Both the position numbers and the translations under genes were made by a program. The notes beneath the pieces were generated by a model. The model saw only the letters and a list, made by a program, of their open reading frames with translations. It had not been told where the DNA came from and did not search any database. Of a stretch of 64,000 bases of DNA, positions 7,794 to 16,950 are shown in pieces. How positions within the stretch are numbered: position 1 is the first letter of the stretch; each line of letters begins with the position of its first letter. This DNA comes from Oceanimonas sp052119705 (lineage in GTDB: Bacteria > Pseudomonadota > Gammaproteobacteria > Enterobacterales > Aeromonadaceae), in contig NZ_JBGQOP010000001.1 of the NCBI RefSeq assembly GCF_052119705.1, forward strand, positions 124,001 through 188,000, written 5' to 3'.

Positions 7794-9320
7794 ATGAATG
7801 AAAGTTGGACTCAAGCTGCCGTTATTTTTATTGTGGTGGTTGGCACCGTATTACTGTTGACCATAGTGGGCTTATCCATTGTAGGGGTACGCATGTACCG
7901 CGCGGATAAGCGCCAAACTAGCCATAGCATTCGTCGAAATTATCCTATTATTGGTCGTTTTCGTTATGTGTTTGAGCACTTGGGTGAGTTTTTTCGCCAG
8001 TATTTCTTTGCCATGGACCGAGAAGAAATGCCCTTTAACCGTGCCCAGCGCTCTTGGGTATACAGAGCGGCGAAAAACGTCGATAACACGGTGGCGTTTG
8101 GTTCTACTCGAGATCTCGCCAAACCCGGCACCTACTACTTTTTAAACTGCCCGTTTCCCACCTTGGAAGAAGATGCCGTACAAACACAATCCATGCGTAT
8201 CGGTATTCACTGCCGCGTGCCTTACGACGCTCCTTCTTTTTTCAATATCTCCGGTATGAGCTTTGGCGCCTTGTCTAAACCGGCCGTGCAAGCGTTGAGC
8301 CGCGGTGCTGCTAAAGCCGGTTGCTGGATGAACACAGGCGAGGGCGGCTTATCGCCTTACCACCTAGAAGGTGGCTGCGATATTGTTTTTCAAATTGGTA
8401 CCGCTAAATACGGCGTACGTGATGAGCATGGCAAACTGGACGATACGCGCTTAAAGGCCTTGGCCGACATTGAACAAGTAAAAATGTTTGAAATTAAGCT
8501 CTCCCAAGGCGCCAAACCAGGCAAGGGTGGCATACTGCCCGGCGAAAAAGTCACCGCAGAAATTGCTGCAATTCGGGGTATTGCTGTGGGTGAACCCTCT
8601 ATTAGCCCTAACCGCCACCCAGAAATTAACAGCATAGATAGCTTGCTCGATTTTGTTAGCCATGTACGGGAAGTTACCGGCAAACCGGTGGGCTTTAAAT
8701 TGGTACTGGGTACCACCCATTGGCTAAAAGACTTTTGTGAACGCATTAATGCCAGAGGGGCAAACTCAGCTCCCGACTTTATCACCTTAGACAGCTCAGA
8801 CGGCGGCACGGGTGCCGCCCCTATGCCCTTGATGGACAGTGTGGGTTTGCCACTACGAGACAGCCTACCGCTGTTGGTTAATGAGCTTATTCGCCACGAC
8901 TTAAAAGGGCGCATTCGCGTGATTGCGTCTGGCAAACTCATCAATCCAACCGACGTAGCCGCCGCTATTTGCATGGGCGCCGACTTCGTGGTGTCAGCCC
9001 GTGGCTTTATGTTTGGCTTGGGCTGCATTCAAGCGCTGCAATGTAATAAAAATACCTGCCCTACCGGCATCACCACCCATGTTCCGCGCTTACAGCAGGG
9101 GCTAGTACCCGATGAAAAAGCCATTCGCATCGCTCACTATCATAAAAATTTAGTGCATGAAGTAGAAACCATTGCTCACTCTTGTGGCGTGGCTGAGCCA
9201 AGGTTACTCACGCGCCAGCATGCCGCCGTGGTGATTGATGGCGGAGCGGTCGCACTAAATCTGCTTTATCCAGAAACATCGAATAGCTTAAAGCCAGAGA
9301 TCATGGAAAAGGGTAATTGA
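7794..9320 (+). CDS. FMN-binding glutamate synthase family protein (membrane-anchored)
   Basis: A 508-residue protein with the FMN-binding (GltB2) domain of glutamate synthase but no amidotransferase or GltD partner. It begins with one membrane helix (residues ~8-32). The core carries FNISGMSFGALS, GEGGLSPYHLEGG and LDSSDGGTGAAP, typical of the FMN barrel. The cysteine pattern GCIQALQCNKNTCPTG (C-x5-C-x4-C) matches the 3Fe-4S ligands of glutamate synthase. Stand-alone members of this family are widespread in gammaproteobacteria; their substrate is not established to my knowledge. It is monocistronic, with a terminator 40 bases downstream. The call is firm at family level, while the reaction is unknown. 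Confidence 0.88.
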   Translation: MNESWTQAAVIFIVVVGTVLLLTIVGLSIVGVRMYRADKRQTSHSIRRNYPIIGRFRYVFEHLGEFFRQYFFAMDREEMPFNRAQRSWVYRAAKNVDNTVAFGSTRDLAKPGTYYFLNCPFPTLEEDAVQTQSMRIGIHCRVPYDAPSFFNISGMSFGALSKPAVQALSRGAAKAGCWMNTGEGGLSPYHLEGGCDIVFQIGTAKYGVRDEHGKLDDTRLKALADIEQVKMFEIKLSQGAKPGKGGILPGEKVTAEIAAIRGIAVGEPSISPNRHPEINSIDSLLDFVSHVREVTGKPVGFKLVLGTTHWLKDFCERINARGANSAPDFITLDSSDGGTGAAPMPLMDSVGLPLRDSLPLLVNELIRHDLKGRIRVIASGKLINPTDVAAAICMGADFVVSARGFMFGLGCIQALQCNKNTCPTGITTHVPRLQQGLVPDEKAIRIAHYHKNLVHEVETIAHSCGVAEPRLLTRQHAAVVIDGGAVALNLLYPETSNSLKPEIMEKGN

Positions 9321-9360
9321 TATCACGCTCTGTAATTTCTAAAGCAGACTAAGCGTGAAT

Positions 9361-9398
9361 AAAAAGGCGTGAGGATTAAATAACCCCCACGCCTTTTT
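9361..9398 (+). terminator. Rho-independent terminator after the glutamate-synthase-like gene
   Basis: Stem AAAAGGCGTGaGG with CCcCACGCCTTTTTT; the left arm again contains a GTGAGG heptad. Confidence 0.75.
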
Positions 9399-9470
9399 TG
9401 TGCTGTTAGCGATTAACTATCTGCTGTTAATTACCCCTCAGCCAGATGCTAACGCAATAGATCTGCTGGA

Positions 9471-9881
9471 TCAGTCCAATAACTCTTTAGGTATATTGCC
9501 GCCGTTGGCGGAAATGCGCACCAGTACGGATTTATGTAACCAGATGTTCATCTTAGCGGAGTCTGCCATTAAATCGGTAGGGCAGCCGAGTTCGGTGGCC
9601 AGCTCTTTGCGTGCTGCTAAACTGCTATCGAGGTCGAGTAACTTTAATAGGTCGACGATGGAAGTACGCCAGTGCAAATCTTGCGAATTGTCCGCCGCGC
9701 GCTGTTCTAACAGCACCAGTACATCGACCTTTTGGACGGGGGCGGTAGTGGCAGTGGCTGCTTCGTGAGTGGGCGCGGGTGTTGGGCTGTTGGGCGTTGC
9801 GGCGGCTTGATCGGAGGCGGTGGTTGCCGTTTTATCTTTGCCCATGCCGAGCTTATCGAGAATGTTATTAAAAAATCCCAT
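9471..9881 (-). CDS. DUF3597 domain protein
   Basis: Cytoplasmic-looking 136-residue protein with no signal peptide. It starts MGFFNNILDKLGM, followed by an Ala/Thr/Pro-rich linker (residues ~20-50). A compact C-terminal domain follows with VDVLVLLEQRA, WRTSIVDLLKLLDLDSS and RKELATELGCP, the signature of DUF3597. The family is described structurally as LysM-like or unknown, and I assign no function. GGAGATCAGC-type ribosome binding precedes the start. No operon partner is evident. Confidence 0.85.
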   Translation of the reverse strand: MGFFNNILDKLGMGKDKTATTASDQAAATPNSPTPAPTHEAATATTAPVQKVDVLVLLEQRAADNSQDLHWRTSIVDLLKLLDLDSSLAARKELATELGCPTDLMADSAKMNIWLHKSVLVRISANGGNIPKELLD

Positions 9882-10111
9882 GCTGATCTCCTTAAATGAG
9901 GGGTTTTAGCAACAGCCAGCCTTAAGTAAAGGCTCGGCTTATTTGCGACTCTCAAGTGTAGGCTAAATAAACACAGCCTCGCTTATGAGCGCTAAGCCTA
10001 CGGTATTATTGAGCGGTAAAAGGGTGTTAGCATAGCCACATTAATAAGTGATAACGGCGCACAATGCGGCGCCGTTAGGGCAAAGGGCCCAAAAACTAGA
10101 TTGGAAGCTAA

Positions 10112-10402
10112 GTGGTTATTGACGTTAAAAATATTGCGGTAGAAGAGGTGACTTGCTCGACCTGTCAGGCGTGCTGTTGCCGCTTAGAAGTGATGTTAAT
10201 TACCGATACCGACGTGCCTAAAAAGTACATCGCCCAAGATAGATGGGGCGGCGAGACTATGCTGCGCTTAGATGACGGCTGGTGCGCGGCACTCGATCGC
10301 GAAACCATGCTGTGCACCATTTATGAACTGCGGCCGTGGATTTGCCGCGAGTTCGAAATGGGCTCCGATGAATGCCGAGATGAAAGAGCAGAGTGTTTGT
10401 AA
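10112..10402 (+). CDS. YkgJ-family cysteine-cluster protein
   Basis: A 96-residue protein of the putative zinc/iron-chelating CxCxxCC family. It has an N-terminal cluster CSTCQACCC, a middle CAALD and CTIYELRPWICREFEMGS, and a last DECRDERAEC. The Y-x-x-RPxxCRxF signature is characteristic. The start is GTG at 10112 with GGAAG a few bases upstream. The metal and the role are not established for the family. It stands alone between the DUF3597 gene and the export operon. Confidence 0.85.
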   Translation: MVIDVKNIAVEEVTCSTCQACCCRLEVMLITDTDVPKKYIAQDRWGGETMLRLDDGWCAALDRETMLCTIYELRPWICREFEMGSDECRDERAECL

Positions 10403-10492
10403 AGCGTGTAAGCACAGCGCTAAGCCTTACGCCATCCGTTAAAGACTCGCGCAGTTAGCTTTTGCCTTTACCAATAAGCATCTATTTTTGCT

Positions 10493-10535
10493 CTTATCGC
10501 TATTTTTCCGTGGGGTCTGTGGATTCCGTGGCGAA
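10493..10535. repeat. Dispersed repeat copy, CTTATCGCTATTTTTCCGTG type
   Basis: The block CTTATCGCTATTTTTCCGTG followed closely by a second TTCCGTG recurs at 40425-40456. This copy lies between the YkgJ-like gene and the end of the ABC operon. Confidence 0.6.
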
Positions 10536-10560
10536 GAAATCTTTAGTCTGTAAGAACTGT

Positions 10561-11409
10561 TTACAGTCCGGCAGTAAATAAGCTCGGCAAGTCTGCCGAG
10601 GCGCCGTCATAAATCACGCGGCCATCACTTAAGCGAATGGTGCGTGGGCAGCGGGCGCTGAGCCGTGGGTCGTGGGTGACAATCACAATCGCGCATTTAT
10701 GCTCCACGTTAAACCGCTCGAACAAATTAAACACCTCATCCGCAGTTTGGGTATCTAGGTTGCCGGTAGGCTCATCGGCTAACACCAGTGCGGGGCGCGT
10801 AACGAGTGCGCGGGCTATGGCCACACGCTGTTGCTGGCCGCCAGACAAACGATTAGTGGATTGGCGGATAAAGTTACCCAATCCCACTTCATTTAATAAA
10901 TATTCCCCGTAAGCGGTTTGCTCCGCAGTCGGTTTACCGTAGCGAAGCATTAGCGGCATCAGCACATTATCTAACACGCTAAAGGCGCTGATTAGGTGAT
11001 GAAACTGAAACACGAAGCCGATGGACTCACTGCGCAGTTGGGTGCGTTGCTGCTCGGCTAAAGCAGGAGTTAAGTGGCCTTGAATTAACTGCCCTTGAAT
11101 GCGCAGCTCGCCCGCTGATGCCACATCCAACAAGCCCATCACATTGAGCAGCGTACTCTTGCCGGAGCCAGAAGTGCCAACCAAGGCCACTAATTCGCCG
11201 CGGCTGACCTGCAGCGAGATATCATGTAGCACATGGTTGGCCAGCGGCGTGTCTGGGTTAAAAATCTTATTCAGCTTATCCAGCTGCAGCACTATTTGTT
11301 GATGCTCTTGCTGGTTGTCTTGTTGAGGCTCTTGATGAGAGCCATCGCGCGTTAAGCGCCCAGAGTTAAACATAGAGTTAAACATAGAGTTAGACATAGA
11401 ATTAGACAT
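10561..11409 (-). CDS. ABC transporter ATP-binding protein (LolD/MacB type)
   Basis: ATPase of a three-gene export system. Walker A GTSGSGKST, Q-loop VFQFHHL, signature LSGGQQQRVAIARAL, Walker B LVLADEPTGNLD and H-loop VTHDP are all intact. The LolD/MacB subclass is shown by the DEPTGNLD and the inserted HHLISAFSVLDNV stretch. The frame is open from 11469, but a start at 11409 fits better: it overlaps the permease stop by 8 bases and yields 282 residues. The N-terminus is unusual, with four tandem 12-base units, each encoding Met-Ser/Phe-Asn-Ser, so any of four ATGs could initiate. It is last in the operon and probably translationally coupled to the permease. Confidence 0.93.
   Translation of the reverse strand: MSNSMSNSMFNSMFNSGRLTRDGSHQEPQQDNQQEHQQIVLQLDKLNKIFNPDTPLANHVLHDISLQVSRGELVALVGTSGSGKSTLLNVMGLLDVASAGELRIQGQLIQGHLTPALAEQQRTQLRSESIGFVFQFHHLISAFSVLDNVLMPLMLRYGKPTAEQTAYGEYLLNEVGLGNFIRQSTNRLSGGQQQRVAIARALVTRPALVLADEPTGNLDTQTADEVFNLFERFNVEHKCAIVIVTHDPRLSARCPRTIRLSDGRVIYDGASADLPSLFTAGL
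11361..11409 (-). repeat. 12-base tandem repeat at the start of the ABC ATPase gene
   Basis: Four 12-base units on the minus strand of the form ATGTYTAAYTCT, encoding (M-S/F-N-S)x4. Each supplies an in-frame ATG; two units read MSNS and two read MFNS. Confidence 0.85.
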
Positions 11410-12670
11410 AACGGATCGCCACCGCCGGATCGTATTTTGCCGCGCGGCGTGCCGGCACCGCGGCCGCAATCACGCCAGCCACGGTGGCAATCGAGATTGC
11501 CGATAGCATCATGGACGGCTCTAGCCGAATAATAAACAAACTCGCCGCTAGGCTGTTAAACAGCTGCACTAATAGAAAACCCACCAGTACGCCGAGCAGT
11601 GAACCTGCTAGCCCCAACAAGCCGCCTTGCAGTAAGAACACCCGTAAAATTTGCTGCTGCGAACCGCCCATGGCGCGCAAGATGCCAATCTCGCGGGTGC
11701 GCTGCACCACGCTGACCGCCAACACACTGGCGATACCAAAGATCACCGATAACGCCACAAACACGCGGATCATTTGCGTGGTCATGCTTTGGGAGCTGAG
11801 CGCGTTTAGCAGCTGGCCATTACTTTCCATCCAGCTTTCTACATATAAACCGGTGAGCTGAGTGAGGCGTTGGGCCCAATATTCAGCGGCAAACACATCA
11901 TTAATTTTGAGCTCTAAGATGGTTACGCCACCGGGTAAGTCGAGCAGCGTTTGGGCCTGCTTTAGGCTCATATATACATAGCGGCCGTCTAGCTCGCGCA
12001 CCCCAAGTTCAAAGATGCCCGCCACGTTCAGCACGCTTTGCTGATTGTTGCCCGCATCTAGGCGCAATTTATCGCCGGCGCCCAGGCCTAAGTCTTTCGC
12101 CAGTTGGCTGCCAATGAGCACGTCGCCGGCGCCTACGCTAAAGTGGCCGCTTTGCAGATAATGGTTGAGATTTATGATCCCAGAGTAACGAGTCGGATCT
12201 ATGCCCATTAAGGCCACGGAGGCGCGTGCCGCGCCTTTTTGGGCAAAGGCGGGGCCCGAGATCAGCGGCGATACCGTATTTAATACGCCGTGCAATGCGC
12301 CATAACTGTCCAGCGCATCGCGTACTTCTTGCCAGTTATTAATGGTTTGTAAGCGCTGAGCGCGCGGGCTTTCTAATACCCACAGGTATTTATCGTGAGT
12401 CATGGCCGACACATTATTATGCTGGCGTGTGGCCTCAATTTGAATATGGGCCTGAGTGCCTAAGGTTTTATTAATCACATTACTCTGCAAGCCCATGATA
12501 AGCGCAGTAATAAACACGATTACCGCCGCACCCACCGAAATGGCCACGCTGATCAGCAAGGTTTGCAGCGGGTTATCGGCGAGAAAGCGCAAGGCGATGC
12601 GCCACTCTATCCACAACGAATCGCGCAACCGCGCCAAATGTTTAACGAATAACATGGGCGACTTGTTCAA
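11402..12670 (-). CDS. ABC transporter permease (FtsX-like, MacB/LolC family)
   Basis: Inner-membrane permease of 422 residues with the four-helix MacB/FtsX plan. TM1 lies at ~38-62, followed by a large periplasmic MacB_PCD domain (~65-280). Three C-terminal helices form the FtsX domain, including the motif REIGILRAMGGSQQQI before the second helix pair and the C-terminal VPARRAAKYDPAVAIRYV. Such permeases power mechanotransmission rather than classical transport, moving lipoproteins, peptides or macrolides in the periplasm. It starts inside the end of the adaptor gene (29-base overlap) and overlaps the ATPase gene, so all three form one operon. Confidence 0.93.
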   Translation of the reverse strand: MNKSPMLFVKHLARLRDSLWIEWRIALRFLADNPLQTLLISVAISVGAAVIVFITALIMGLQSNVINKTLGTQAHIQIEATRQHNNVSAMTHDKYLWVLESPRAQRLQTINNWQEVRDALDSYGALHGVLNTVSPLISGPAFAQKGAARASVALMGIDPTRYSGIINLNHYLQSGHFSVGAGDVLIGSQLAKDLGLGAGDKLRLDAGNNQQSVLNVAGIFELGVRELDGRYVYMSLKQAQTLLDLPGGVTILELKINDVFAAEYWAQRLTQLTGLYVESWMESNGQLLNALSSQSMTTQMIRVFVALSVIFGIASVLAVSVVQRTREIGILRAMGGSQQQILRVFLLQGGLLGLAGSLLGVLVGFLLVQLFNSLAASLFIIRLEPSMMLSAISIATVAGVIAAAVPARRAAKYDPAVAIRYV

Positions 12671-13892
12671 AGTTCACGCGCGCGTGCTGGCCGGGCGTGA
12701 GCTTATTTGCTTGCAACATGTCTGCTTGCAACAGGCTGGTTTGCACCACTACTTCGCCCTCTTTCAGGCCAGAGACGATTTCACTGTGGGTCATGTTGCG
12801 CAGCCCCAGCGCTACCGGCACCGGATTAACGGCGCCGTCTTGCCAGCGCCACACCTGCGCTTGGCCATTGGTAGTAAAGGTTAAATAATCATTGGGCAGC
12901 ACTAAGGTGGAATCTCGCTGGTTGGCAATAATATTGGCGGACACCGTCATGCCTTGTAAAAAAGCCGGTGGCGTTTGTTGGGCGCCCGTTACCGTATCTG
13001 CCAACACACTAATATGCACATCTATGGTGCCGCGACTGCTGTCTACTGCGGGGGCGATAAAGCTCACCACGCCTTTTACGGTTTGCTCAGGCCAGGCATC
13101 GGCGATCAGCTGTACCGGTTGGCTTAAGTGCAATGGTGCAAAGTTTTTTTCATCCAGTGCCACTACGACTTCTAAGCCGTCATTTGCTATGCCTTCAACA
13201 TTTGAGCCATCGCTGCGTGCAATCTCGAGCAGCACCTTACTCGGCTGCACTAAGTCGCCGGGCTCTACATTACGGGTTTGCACGCGGCCGGCAAAGGGGG
13301 CGTAAATCTGTGTCTTGGCCAATTCCGCCTCGGCACTCACAATCCGTTGTTGTAATAACTGCTCTTCGGGGCCGTTTACGCCTAAGGAGTGGGCGGTTAA
13401 TTGAGCTTGAGTGAGAGTGGTATTGGCATTTAACGCTAACTGGCGGGCTTGTTCTGCTTGCTCGAGCGAGAGCGTGCCTTTATTGGCCAAGGCCTCGCGG
13501 CGGCGAGCCTCGCGGCTGGCTTGGCGAGCATTGTCTTGCGCTTCTGTCAGTGCGGCTTGTGCCTGTGGGCGACTAATTTTTTGTAATTGCAGCAACAAGG
13601 TTTGGGCTTGAGCCAATTTGGCTTGAGCTTCATCGCTATTGAGCACTACCAGCAAATCGCCTTTACTCACCCAATCGCCTTCACGCACATGGCGAGCGAT
13701 AACGGTACCGGTAATTTCACTGCCGATGCGCGCCAGTGACTGATAACGCACCTCGCCACTGGCCACTATGCGCAGCTCTAATGGTTTGAGCTCAACTTTT
13801 AACGCCGGCAGCACAGGCCCACGCCACTTTTGCACCGCCACCAGCAAAGCGACGCATAGCGCGGCAATAATCATTCCATAAATAATGCGCAT
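12642..13892 (-). CDS. Periplasmic adaptor (membrane-fusion) protein, MacA/HlyD family
   Basis: A 416-residue adaptor with an N-terminal membrane anchor (residues ~4-20) and a periplasmic body. The half-lipoyl motif (GTVIARHVREGDWVSKGDLLVVL) is near residues 50-75. A long alpha-helical hairpin rich in Gln/Ala (AQAQTLLLQLQKI to AEAELAKTQ) follows, then the second lipoyl half IYAPFAGRVQTRNVEPGDLVQ and a beta-barrel. It would bridge the FtsX-type permease to an outer-membrane channel such as TolC, which is not encoded nearby. First gene of the adaptor-permease-ATPase operon. The substrate is unknown. Confidence 0.92.
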   Translation of the reverse strand: MRIIYGMIIAALCVALLVAVQKWRGPVLPALKVELKPLELRIVASGEVRYQSLARIGSEITGTVIARHVREGDWVSKGDLLVVLNSDEAQAKLAQAQTLLLQLQKISRPQAQAALTEAQDNARQASREARRREALANKGTLSLEQAEQARQLALNANTTLTQAQLTAHSLGVNGPEEQLLQQRIVSAEAELAKTQIYAPFAGRVQTRNVEPGDLVQPSKVLLEIARSDGSNVEGIANDGLEVVVALDEKNFAPLHLSQPVQLIADAWPEQTVKGVVSFIAPAVDSSRGTIDVHISVLADTVTGAQQTPPAFLQGMTVSANIIANQRDSTLVLPNDYLTFTTNGQAQVWRWQDGAVNPVPVALGLRNMTHSEIVSGLKEGEVVVQTSLLQADMLQANKLTPGQHARVNFEQVAHVIR

Positions 13893-14490
13893 TTAAGCCT
13901 CGTTACTGCTTATAAATCCTATTCGCCTACGAATTAAATCGCCGAGCACTCATCCGCTAATATTGTCACACAGTCATGAGCGAATAGCAGCTGGTCTCTT
14001 TTCTGATGCCAGTGAGTGACCATTGTAATGAGTCGATTCCCTTCTCGTTAGTCGTTGGCCAATCATAAATTTGGCTGCAACCCAAGAGGCGAGAAATTGG
14101 CTTAGAGCACCTCTTTTAACCATGCTGAGCATGGTGAGGTCACAAACTTTTTTAATAAAATGACGCACAAAATATAATTGACCTTTGATTGATATTTATC
14201 TATTACTTAGCCTTTTTAAACTCGGATCGATTAATAAACTAACGTGGTATTGAAAAAACATACACTCATGCTCTCGCCCTGTTCCTACGGGCGTGCTAAT
14301 GAGGGCGAATCCATTACTCACAGTGACCATGACAGGTTTTATTTCCGAGCCCTGATGGATGATGTTATGGAGTATAATGAGGGGCGACTGGGCAGCGTTG
14401 AGCGTAGATAATTTTTGATGGTGAATTAGAAGTGAAATCTCCTAATACGGTAAGCTTTCAATGATTAAACTTCTGAATGTGAGGGTATGT
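13893..14490. other. 598-base region between the export operon and the lipoprotein gene
   Basis: No recognised gene. A 64-codon minus-strand frame (13974-14168) is basic, matches nothing I know, and contains a perfect hairpin ACCATGC-TGA-GCATGGT at 14119-14135. A promoter-like pair TTGACC-N17-TATTAC lies at 14178-14206 on the + strand, far upstream of the lipoprotein gene. Composition is AT-rich from 14150 to 14270, unlike the flanking genes. Confidence 0.4.
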
Positions 14491-15132
14491 ATGCATAAAA
14501 TAGTCCTGATTATTAATAGCTTATTATTGCTTGCCGCTTGTACCTCAAATAAAGACTTAAGCGGCTTATCTACGGCGTCAGCTGTGTTGTTGGCCGTACC
14601 GTTAGCGCCGCTTGCGGGTATGCATTCGGTGGTGACTAATGAAAGTGGTAAATTAGATAAGCAGCGCGAATATTGGAAGGGTCAATTAGATCCTGTTTAT
14701 CTAAAAAAAGATGCGCAAATAGTGAGTCGAAATCCCCAACGGGATGCGGAGCAAGTTTTTGCGCAAGGCCAAGTGATTTTTATTCCCTCACGCTATGGCG
14801 TGAGTGTTTATCCGGGATTGAAATTTGCTTTGGATAACGAATTTGCAGAGCAAAACCAAGCAAAGATTAATAACAATCCGTTTTTGGTAGAGACACAAAA
14901 CCTGCTAGCGAAAGCGCCTGCGCATCAAGCTGATCTGAGTATTCCTTATAGAACCAATGCTTATTGGTGCTTTCAAGAGCATGCGAATCGCTATAAAAGA
15001 ATATTTAATACCCGCATGTTTGAGCTAAGCGCGAGTAGCAGCTTTAACCCTCCGGGGTTTGCTATAAAGTCATTTAAGGCCAAGCATCAATGCATTTCTG
15101 CCCATTTCCCGCCAAAAGCCAAGGCTGTTTGA
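14491..15132 (+). CDS. Predicted outer-membrane or periplasmic lipoprotein, unrecognised
   Basis: The frame is open from 14461, but ATG 14491 is preferred: it gives a compact lipoprotein signal (MHKIVLIINSLLLLAAC, lipobox LLAAC with Cys 17), and GAGGG lies a few bases upstream. The mature protein (about 197 residues) has a hydrophobic segment (SAVLLAVPLAPLAGM), then a polar body with the FIPSRYGVSVYPG and AYWCFQEHANRYKR stretches. I do not recognise a family. Ser follows the Cys within two residues (CTSN), with no Asp at +2, so outer-membrane sorting is likely if Lol rules apply. It is followed by a small hairpin. Confidence 0.6.
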   Translation: MHKIVLIINSLLLLAACTSNKDLSGLSTASAVLLAVPLAPLAGMHSVVTNESGKLDKQREYWKGQLDPVYLKKDAQIVSRNPQRDAEQVFAQGQVIFIPSRYGVSVYPGLKFALDNEFAEQNQAKINNNPFLVETQNLLAKAPAHQADLSIPYRTNAYWCFQEHANRYKRIFNTRMFELSASSSFNPPGFAIKSFKAKHQCISAHFPPKAKAV

Positions 15133-15643
15133 ATAGCGCTTAAAGGCGAGTAAGACTCAACAACCCATCCGCAAACAGCCAGCGCCCGCCGGCTGTTTTA
15201 TGCTCCTGCAGCACCGCTAACACAGATCCAAGATCGCACATTTTGCTCTGCCTAAGCGGCTATTGATGGCCAGCAGATTCAAACCGCTAATCCTGCTTAA
15301 CCGTTGGTGGCGGCCTATCTTGTTCTGCCAACTCACTCTCATCTTCTCTGGCTGCATAAACAGCCAAATACTCTGCATATATCTAGTGTTTAGGTTTTAG
15401 CGCTAAAAATATGCATGTGATCTGTATTTAAATGTACTCAATCCGACCTAGTGTGGAATAAAATAACGTTCAAATGGCGATTATTTGTGATTGGCGTCAC
15501 GAACTCACCACGACTGGTGTAATTTTGGTTGCTGAATTGTTTTGTAAATGTAAAATCCTGTCACTAGCAAAAAGACCAGCTTACTTCACTATTATGTGCA
15601 GTGGTGGTAGACGATTTGCTTAAGGCTTATTAAGGAAGACAAA
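15133..15643. other. 511-base region upstream of the symporter gene
   Basis: An 8-base hairpin AAACAGCC/GGCTGTTT (15173-15198) could weakly terminate the lipoprotein transcript. On the minus strand, 15139-15260 reads a stop-ended coding-like frame (ending GGRWLFADGLLSLTRL). A second, shifted frame around 15290-15385 is rich in Glu/Asp; neither has a start or a match I know, so a decayed gene is possible. From 15400 to 15643 the sequence is AT-rich and probably carries the symporter promoter. Confidence 0.35.
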
Positions 15644-16930
15644 ATGAAAGGTTCACTCTCTACCCGTATCTTCACTGGCCTGATTGTGGGCTTAGTGCTT
15701 GGCAGCATGATCCAATATCTGTTTGCCGATGTGTCGTTATTAACTAAGGGCTTAGTGGGCTTAGCCGAAGGGTTGGGCGGTATGTTTGTATCGCTTATCA
15801 AGCTCATGGTGGTGCCTTTGGTATATATCTCCATAGTGACCGGCATTTGTGAGCTGCGCGATATCGCAAGCTTAGGTCGTTTAGGCGGCAAAACCTTTGG
15901 CCTGTATATGGTCAATACCGTGTTATCTATTGCCGCCGCCATAGTGGTGGGCCTGATTTTTCAGCCCGGTATGGGTGCAACTTTACCGAACGGGGCTTCT
16001 ACTACCGTTGAGCTAGCCACCACAGAAACGCCAGACATAGGTGCCATGTTAATTGGTATAGTGCCCAGTAATCCGGTGCAAGCTTTTGCCTCGGGCGACA
16101 TGTTACAAATCATCTTTATGGCCATTATTACTGGCTTAGCCATTCAGGCTATGGGTGCTGCAGCAGCGCCGGCCATGCGTACCTTTAGGGTCGCTAATGA
16201 AGTGATGATGAAGCTGGTAGGACTGGTGATGACGCTGGCGCCTTTTGGCGTATTCGCGCTTATGATAAGCCTAGGTGCCACGCTTGAAGCTAACACGCTA
16301 ATGTCGGTGGCCGGTTATGTGGGCTTAGTGGTGCTGGTATTAACCTTCTGGATTTTGGTGGCTTATCCGTTAGCAGTGTGGATGTTTACCGGTATTAAGC
16401 CTAAGGTATTTCGCCAAGCTACCCGCGAGCAAGTGTTGTTTGCATTGTCTACCGCCAGCTCTAACGCGACTATTCCTGTGACCATGCGTACCTTAACGGA
16501 CAAATTGGGCGTGTCTAAAGCCATCGCCGGTTTTGGTGTGCCGCTGGGTGCCACTATTAATATGTCGGGTTCGGCTATTTACATCACGCTAGCCGCTATG
16601 TTTGCTGCCAATATTTCTGGCACACCCATCCCTGCCGGTGATCTGCTTACCGTAGGTATTACCGTGTTGTTGATGTCAGTTGGCGTTGGCGGCGTGCCGG
16701 GTGGCGCCGTGGTCATGGCCGGTGTGCTGTTATTGCAAATGGGCCTGCCGATTGAAGCCATGGCCATTATTATGGCGGTGGACCGCATCAATGATATGTT
16801 CTGTACCGCGTCTAACGTGGTGGGCGATACCGCAGTTAACACCATAGTGGCCAAGCTGGAAGGCAATCCAGAACCCGTGTCTGAAGATGAGCGCCTCCTA
16901 GACTTGCCCGTTGATGAGCGAGGCTCTTAA
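15644..16930 (+). CDS. Dicarboxylate/amino acid:cation symporter (DAACS family)
   Basis: Inner-membrane secondary transporter of 428 residues in the GltP/DctA/GltPh family, importing glutamate, aspartate or C4-dicarboxylates with H+ or Na+. The family core is clear: the serine-rich loop ALSTASSNATIPVTMRTL before TM7, the NMSGSAIYITLAA (NMDGT-like) motif in TM7, and the PGGAVVMAGVLLLQMGLP hairpin and VDRINDMFCTASNVVGD in TM8. The NMSGS form replaces the usual NMDGT aspartate with serine, a variation seen in some members. It is preceded by AAGGAAGAC at a good distance and followed by a terminator. Single gene. Confidence 0.92.
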   Translation: MKGSLSTRIFTGLIVGLVLGSMIQYLFADVSLLTKGLVGLAEGLGGMFVSLIKLMVVPLVYISIVTGICELRDIASLGRLGGKTFGLYMVNTVLSIAAAIVVGLIFQPGMGATLPNGASTTVELATTETPDIGAMLIGIVPSNPVQAFASGDMLQIIFMAIITGLAIQAMGAAAAPAMRTFRVANEVMMKLVGLVMTLAPFGVFALMISLGATLEANTLMSVAGYVGLVVLVLTFWILVAYPLAVWMFTGIKPKVFRQATREQVLFALSTASSNATIPVTMRTLTDKLGVSKAIAGFGVPLGATINMSGSAIYITLAAMFAANISGTPIPAGDLLTVGITVLLMSVGVGGVPGGAVVMAGVLLLQMGLPIEAMAIIMAVDRINDMFCTASNVVGDTAVNTIVAKLEGNPEPVSEDERLLDLPVDERGS

Positions 16931-16950
16931 GCCGCATAAGGTTACAATAT

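Noticed and set aside
13974..14168. 64-codon minus-strand frame
   Set aside because: No family, no ribosome site, and a perfect hairpin inside it; composition suggests non-coding sequence or debris.
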